Shown: positions 5,591 through 7,674 of the stretch, one piece after another | How the letters are laid out: each line of letters begins with the position of its first letter | Numbering within the stretch: the stretch's first letter is position 1 | NCBI GenBank assembly: GCA_030635365.1 | Contig: DAOVYZ010000163.1 | Location: 1-7,674, forward strand | Length of the DNA stretch: 7,674 nucleotides | Reading direction: 5' to 3' | Source of the DNA: Bacteroidales bacterium | GTDB taxonomy: Bacteria > Bacteroidota > Bacteroidia > Bacteroidales > UBA12077 | Program-made: the position numbers and the translations under genes | The notes under the pieces: generated by a model | Databases searched by the model: none | Told to the model about the DNA's origin: nothing | What the model saw: the letters and a program-made list of their open reading frames with translations, nothing else

Positions 5591-6391
5591 TTAACTATCA
5601 GTTTTTTGATTAAATGTATATATACTTTCACTTACAAATTTATACATTTCTTTAATTTCAGAATTTCCCTGTAACAGTTTTATATGCTTATCTATAATAT
5701 TACTGTCATTTCTTATAGCCGGCCCCGTTTGCACTTTCCTAGGATCTAAATCAATAGCCTTTTGAGCTGTTTCATATATTAATGGCTTTAACAATTCAAA
5801 TGACCTGTCTGTTTGATCAAGTAATTCTGCTGCCATTGAATACATATGGTTAACAAAATTGCAAGCAAAAACGGCGGCCAAATGCAAAACTCTTCTTTCT
5901 TCAGAATTTATTTGATAAACATTATTACTTAGACTTCCTGCTAACAACGAAAGTTTACTTTCAATAATTTCATTGCTTGATTCTATACAAATTGGTATAT
6001 TAAAAAAATCTATAGCCCTTGTTTTTGAAAATGTTTGCAAAGGATAAAATACCCCATAATTCTCAAACTTATCCTTAAAAATATCTATTGAAACACTCCC
6101 AGCCGTATGCACAATTGCTCCATGTTTCAAACTAATACCCTCAATTATTCTCTCAATTAACTCATCTTTAACAGCAACAATATACAAGTCTGCATCATAT
6201 GGGATTTGATTTAGTTCTGTAGTATGAGTAGCGCCTACCTTTAATGACAAGAGTTCGGCTGATTGAATTGTATTACTGAATACGCACCTAATCCTATAAT
6301 CCAATTTTTTTAATGCCATTGATAAATGGGTTGCAACATTTCCTGCACCAAGTACCACTATTCCATTCTTAAATTCTTTATTAAAACTCAT
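5591..6391 (-). CDS. Rossmann-fold / DUF2520 domain protein (NADP-binding oxidoreductase-like)
   Basis: A 266-aa protein with two parts. An N-terminal Rossmann domain carries the dinucleotide loop VLGAGNVATHLS (13-24), then LYIVAVKDELI (69-79) and HTAGSVS (95-101), as in pyrroline-carboxylate reductase and F420-dependent NADP reductase relatives. The C-terminal all-helical DUF2520 domain carries GVFYPLQTFSK (113-123) as a linker, HLAAVFACNFVNHM (170-183) and QTGPAIRNDSNI (221-232). The family has no established reaction that I can name. A reductase or dehydrogenase acting on a small 2-keto or hydroxy acid is the structural expectation. It is the first gene of the four-gene run, 113 bp downstream of the acyl-CoA dehydrogenase, with a plausible promoter at 6411-6440. 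No Shine-Dalgarno precedes the ATG at 6391. Confidence 0.9.
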   Translation of the reverse strand: MSFNKEFKNGIVVLGAGNVATHLSMALKKLDYRIRCVFSNTIQSAELLSLKVGATHTTELNQIPYDADLYIVAVKDELIERIIEGISLKHGAIVHTAGSVSIDIFKDKFENYGVFYPLQTFSKTRAIDFFNIPICIESSNEIIESKLSLLAGSLSNNVYQINSEERRVLHLAAVFACNFVNHMYSMAAELLDQTDRSFELLKPLIYETAQKAIDLDPRKVQTGPAIRNDSNIIDKHIKLLQGNSEIKEMYKFVSESIYTFNQKTDS

Positions 6392-6410
6392 TATCGAAAC
6401 TTTAAAAACA

Positions 6411-6440
6411 TAAAAATAATCGAAAATATTAAGCTTTCAA
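6411..6440 (-). promoter_or_regulatory. Candidate Bacteroidota-type promoter for the DUF2520-kdsC-ubiA-maf run
   Basis: On the minus strand a TTG (6438-6440) is followed by 19 nt and TATTTTTA (6411-6418). This matches the Bacteroidota -33/-7 pattern TTG-N~19-TAnnTTTG at all but the last base. Transcription would begin about 10-15 nt upstream of the ATG at 6391. The surrounding DNA is very AT-rich, so a chance match is possible. Spacing and position are the main support. Confidence 0.4.
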
Positions 6441-6504
6441 ACCTCTGTTTTAATAAAAAAGACCCCAAATCTCTCGAAATGATGCTATAATAAATTTGAA
6501 AATA

Positions 6505-7674
6505 TTAGAAACAATATTTATTTTCTTCAATTAATTTATCAGCTACTCTTCTACGAGCATCTTTTACATTAACTCCAGGAACTTTAGTGAAAACTTGAGT
6601 ACCTTTTATTAATCTTTCAGTCATCTCTTCATCATCAATTGAATGAATAGCATCCAATGCATGTTTATAAATTAATGATGCAGTCTCAAATACGTAAACA
6701 TCGAGCATATCTTTATATAAACTTATTGTTTCAGAAGTTTGACTAGATTCCGCCTTTTTTACACGTAACATAGTTGATTCTGCAACATATGCATTCATTA
6801 GTATATCGGAAATACTATTTTGAACTTCTTGTTCTTGTACTAATTTGCGGTCAAATTTGTTAACAGCAACTTCCATTAGCATTAAAGCAATATTCTTGAA
6901 ATTCTCAACAACAGCTGCTTTATCTTCATAATATCCTTTAGATTTAAAAGTATCGGTTAAGCTATCTAATCCTGCAACAATTTCTTTTGCTTTCTCAAAT
7001 AACGGAATATGATTCTTTTGCCCTCTTTTAATGATAGTATCGGTTACAATAAGTCTGTTAACCTCATTTGTTCCTTCAAAAATACGATTTATACGAGAAT
7101 CTCTGTATGTTCTGTCAGCAGGCATTTCAGCCGAGAATCCCATTCCACCCATTATCTGAACCATTTCATCAACAACATAATCTAATGCTTCAGAACCGTA
7201 CACTTTCATAATTGCAGCCTCTGCACCATATTGCCCGAATGCATCCATTACAGCTCTACCGTAATCACATCCTTCTTTAGTTTTATATATTTCAATGGCG
7301 TCATCAATATCTTTACTAACTCTGTATACAGCACATTCTGTTGTGAAAGTTTTAATTGCCTGCTCAGCTAATTTATGCTTAATTGAACCAAAATTAGCAA
7401 TTAGAGTTCCAAATTGCTTACGTTCATTTGCATAATTTACAGACTGAGAAATTGCTCTTTTAGCAGCGCCAAGTACGTTTCCACCTAACTTGATCCGTCC
7501 CATATGAAGAATATTCAATGCAATTCTGAATCCTTCTCCACGCTTACCTAAAAGATTTTCAACAGGAACTTTTACATCATTATAAAAGATTTGTCGAGTT
7601 GATGATCCTTTAATTCCCATTTTCTTTTCTTCAGGATTTAAAACAATACCATCCCAAGCTCTCTCAACAATAAA
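6505..7674 (-). CDS. Acyl-CoA dehydrogenase, long form with C-terminal helical extension; 5' end outside window
   Basis: FAD-dependent alpha,beta-dehydrogenation of acyl-CoA, the first step of fatty-acid beta-oxidation or a related acyl-CoA pathway. The reading frame is open to the window edge. Before the Met codon at 7620 there are 18 more in-frame codons, FIVERAWDG through NPEEKK, which are normal middle-domain sequence, so that Met is internal. 389 residues are visible. Numbered from the 7620 Met: KGSSTRQIFYNDVKVPVENLLG (start 4), NERKQFG (65-71), QIMGGMGFSAEMPADRTYRD (155-174) and RIFEGTNE (179-186). In the last, Glu182 (codon 7077-7075) is at the position of the VLCAD-type catalytic base. 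About 170 further residues to the end (DARRRVADKLIEENKYCF) form a charged helical extension like that of VLCAD and of the roughly 600-aa Bacteroidota enzymes. Chain-length preference and electron acceptor cannot be read from this fragment. Confidence 0.94.
   Translation of the reverse strand, partial: FIVERAWDGIVLNPEEKKMGIKGSSTRQIFYNDVKVPVENLLGKRGEGFRIALNILHMGRIKLGGNVLGAAKRAISQSVNYANERKQFGTLIANFGSIKHKLAEQAIKTFTTECAVYRVSKDIDDAIEIYKTKEGCDYGRAVMDAFGQYGAEAAIMKVYGSEALDYVVDEMVQIMGGMGFSAEMPADRTYRDSRINRIFEGTNEVNRLIVTDTIIKRGQKNHIPLFEKAKEIVAGLDSLTDTFKSKGYYEDKAAVVENFKNIALMLMEVAVNKFDRKLVQEQEVQNSISDILMNAYVAESTMLRVKKAESSQTSETISLYKDMLDVYVFETASLIYKHALDAIHSIDDEEMTERLIKGTQVFTKVPGVNVKDARRRVADKLIEENKYCF

Noticed and set aside
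6500..6519. AAATATT/AATATTT hairpin at the end of the acyl-CoA dehydrogenase as a terminator
   Set aside because: It is a seven-pair A/T-only stem overlapping the stop codon without a following T-tract, and is expected by chance in DNA this AT-rich.
7618..7620. Met codon at 7620 as the start of the acyl-CoA dehydrogenase
   Set aside because: The frame stays open to the window edge, and the 18 upstream codons read as normal middle-domain sequence leading into KMGIKGSSTR, which is internal in this family.

Overview
This is an AT-rich window in which every convincing gene is on the minus strand. Several things point to the phylum Bacteroidota, probably a facultative or strict anaerobe of the Bacteroidales/Marinilabiliales type: most starts lack a Shine-Dalgarno sequence, the DUF2520 / KdsC-like / UbiA / Maf gene order is one I associate with that phylum, the acyl-CoA dehydrogenase is a long form, and there are NADH-linked Fe-S oxidoreductase genes. 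The placement is an inference from protein character and gene order, not from a marker gene.

Layout, read in the direction of transcription (high to low coordinates). (1) 7674-6505: the C-terminal two thirds of a long acyl-CoA dehydrogenase whose 5' end is outside the window. (2) 6391-3520: a tight four-gene run with gaps of 5, 12 and 8 nt. It encodes a Rossmann/DUF2520 protein, a KdsC-like HAD phosphatase, a UbiA-family membrane prenyltransferase of the DGGGP-synthase-like type, and a Maf nucleotide pyrophosphatase. A plausible Bacteroidota-type promoter precedes it. (3) 3519-3292: a 228-bp spacer holding a GC-rich palindromic repeat and one arm of a 14-bp inverted repeat. (4) 3291-2245: a stand-alone metallo-beta-lactamase-fold hydrolase of unknown substrate. 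(5) 2244-2042: a 203-bp spacer holding the other arm of the 14-bp inverted repeat and, next to the following gene, two overlapping TGTTA-N6-TAACA palindromes. (6) 2041-1: a redox operon of a NuoE/HndA-like thioredoxin-fold [2Fe-2S] subunit, a compact NuoF/HndC-like NADH-FMN-[4Fe-4S] subunit, and the N-terminal 100 codons of a subunit starting with a [2Fe-2S] ferredoxin domain. That last subunit is most likely an [FeFe] hydrogenase of the HndD/HydA type, with a NuoG-like or formate-dehydrogenase-associated subunit as the alternative. A GC-rich hairpin repeat sits between the last two genes.

The redox operon should build a soluble NADH-linked complex: NADH is oxidised at FMN on the NuoF-like subunit, and electrons pass through Fe-S clusters to the catalytic subunit that begins at the window edge. 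The strongest unexplained signals are non-coding: the double palindrome in front of this operon, which fits the general form of Rex or CRP/FNR-family operators, and a small set of related palindromic repeats. I found no tRNA, rRNA, CRISPR array, transposase or prophage gene, and no clearly new multi-gene system.
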